DNA of 6,848 nucleotides from Bacteroidales bacterium. GTDB taxonomy: Bacteria; Bacteroidota; Bacteroidia; Bacteroidales; Bacteroidaceae. The notes under the pieces are model-generated. The model saw nothing but the letters and a program-made list of their open reading frames with translations, ran no database searches and had not been told where the DNA came from. The position numbers were made by a program, and so were the translations under genes. The stretch spans positions 1 through 6,848 of the forward strand of contig JAUNIV010000126.1 in the NCBI GenBank assembly GCA_030523385.1, read 5' to 3'. Positions 5,825-6,848 of the stretch are shown here, piece after piece (positions within the stretch are counted from its first letter, which is position 1; the number at the start of each line of letters is the position of its first letter).

Positions 5825-6848
5825 ATGAAAAGATACTTATTGCCGGGAGTACTCACTCTGCTTGTCCTCTTATCGGGCTGTACCACAAATTCAGCCGATA
5901 AATACAAGGAACTGGATCAGGCCCTAAGCCTGCGCCCCGAATACTCTGCCCATAAAGAGGCACGCATAGACAGCTTGAAACGGCTAATCTATCCGCAAAT
6001 GGACAATGACAAACTGTTTCAGCTATACAATAATATATATAAGGAGTACCACACCTACCGTTTCGACTCCGCCATGCACTACGTGGACAAGGCAGCAGAA
6101 GTGGCACAGCGCATGGGGAATGCCGCCTACCGGGACCTAAGCACCATACACCGCTCCATCCTGCTCTCTACTTCGGGCTACTTCAGCGAGTCCATACACA
6201 ATTTGGAACAGATAAACTCGCATACGCTGGACGATGAACTGCGTGCTGAATATTACACCGCCTGCGAATGGGCCTACAGCATGTGGGCGGAATATTCTGC
6301 CGACCAGGTGTATGCGCCCGAATACTACCGGAAAGAGATGCTCTACCAAGACTCTTTGGCAAATATCCTGCCCGAAGGTTCTTCCTTCCACCATTATTGG
6401 AAAGCAGAAAACCTCTATCGACACAAGCAATATGCCGAAGCAAAAACGCACTACGAACAGGCACTGGTGGGAACGCCCATCAACATACGCCTCTATGCCA
6501 TGACCACTTTCGGACTGGCACTGATATACTCACAGTTAGGCGAATGGGACAAGTATGAGGAATATCTCATCAAAGCCGCCATATCAGACCAAGTATGCCC
6601 GCTGAAAGAAAACCTGGCACTGCAAGAACTGGCACTCTTTATTTTCGATGACGGCAAAGGAGACATGGCACGCGCCAACCGCTACTTAGGCTATTCGATG
6701 GAAGATGCACAGTTCTATAACAACCGCCTGCGCATGCTGGAGATTGCCCAGAAGTTTCCTTCCATCGTCCTCTCCTACCAACAACAGAACCTCAGCAAAA
6801 GCCGGCGGCTGCAAGCATCGCTTATAAGCATCAGCCTGCTGTCCGTAG
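5825..6848 (+). CDS. TPR sensor/regulator, DUF6377-like, with lipobox; 3' end outside the window
   Basis: The frame is open from the ATG at 5825 to the right edge, giving 341 codons plus one base with no stop, so the C-terminus is missing. Residues 1-19 form a lipoprotein-type signal: positive MKR, a Leu-rich core, then LSGC with Cys19 as the expected lipidated residue. Next comes a segment (30-55) with the pattern ELDQAL..RPEY..HKEARIDSLKRL, which I recognise from Bacteroides DUF6377 proteins, and then helical TPR-like repeats, for example around 70-100 and 189-222. At 329-341, after KSRR, a hydrophobic run starts that is probably a transmembrane helix. In the family this is typically followed by a coiled coil and a putative cytoplasmic DNA-binding or output end, none of which can be seen here. 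It is transcribed divergently from the receptor/alpha-galactosidase pair, so local regulation is a reasonable inference. The start fits the promoter at 5764-5795. The alternative is a plain TPR lipoprotein with no regulatory output. Confidence 0.75.
   Translation, partial: MKRYLLPGVLTLLVLLSGCTTNSADKYKELDQALSLRPEYSAHKEARIDSLKRLIYPQMDNDKLFQLYNNIYKEYHTYRFDSAMHYVDKAAEVAQRMGNAAYRDLSTIHRSILLSTSGYFSESIHNLEQINSHTLDDELRAEYYTACEWAYSMWAEYSADQVYAPEYYRKEMLYQDSLANILPEGSSFHHYWKAENLYRHKQYAEAKTHYEQALVGTPINIRLYAMTTFGLALIYSQLGEWDKYEEYLIKAAISDQVCPLKENLALQELALFIFDDGKGDMARANRYLGYSMEDAQFYNNRLRMLEIAQKFPSIVLSYQQQNLSKSRRLQASLISISLLSV

Noticed and set aside
6137..6464. Overlapping open frames on both strands inside the TPR sensor gene
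   Set aside because: The sensor frame is continuously open from 5825 to the window edge with a signal peptide and helical repeats; these short frames lack such features.

Overview
The window looks like chromosomal DNA of a gut Bacteroides or close relative (Bacteroidales). The evidence is mid-range GC in the genes with AT-rich gaps, no Shine-Dalgarno sequences, three separate matches to the Bacteroidota sigma-ABfr -7 box (TAnnTTTG), a glycoside hydrolase beside a TonB-dependent outer-membrane protein, and the start of a TPR sensor/regulator of the DUF6377 type, a family I know mainly from Bacteroides. Species cannot be named from sequence alone.

Layout: (1) 1-794, plus strand: C-terminal part of a long-chain fatty-acid CoA ligase (AMP-forming), beginning left of the window. 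(2) 795-994: AT-rich convergent gap with a degenerate repeat of about 21-22 bp and a strong stem-loop terminator (922-967) that best serves the minus-strand genes. (3) 995-3211, minus: intact secreted family GH36 alpha-galactosidase. (4) 3263-5557, minus: intact TonB-dependent-receptor-like outer-membrane beta-barrel with an unusually short plug and no SusD neighbour. (5) 5558-5824: divergent control region with a candidate promoter for each side, a stem-loop at the presumed 5' end of the receptor mRNA, a 14-bp palindrome and CAAGTA/TACTTG repeats. (6) 5825 to the right edge, plus strand: a lipobox-bearing TPR protein resembling DUF6377 sensor/regulators, cut off as its predicted transmembrane segment begins.

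Inferred unit: receptor and alpha-galactosidase form a minus-strand pair, and the divergent sensor/regulator may control them. The receptor would move an alpha-galactoside (or another ligand) across the outer membrane, and the exported GH36 enzyme would remove alpha-linked galactose in the periplasm. This would be a minimal glycan locus without a SusC/SusD pair. The substrate, the regulatory link and the operators are inferences; the enzyme family and the receptor architecture are well supported. The CoA ligase is convergent and probably unrelated. I see no mobile element, CRISPR array, tRNA or rRNA.
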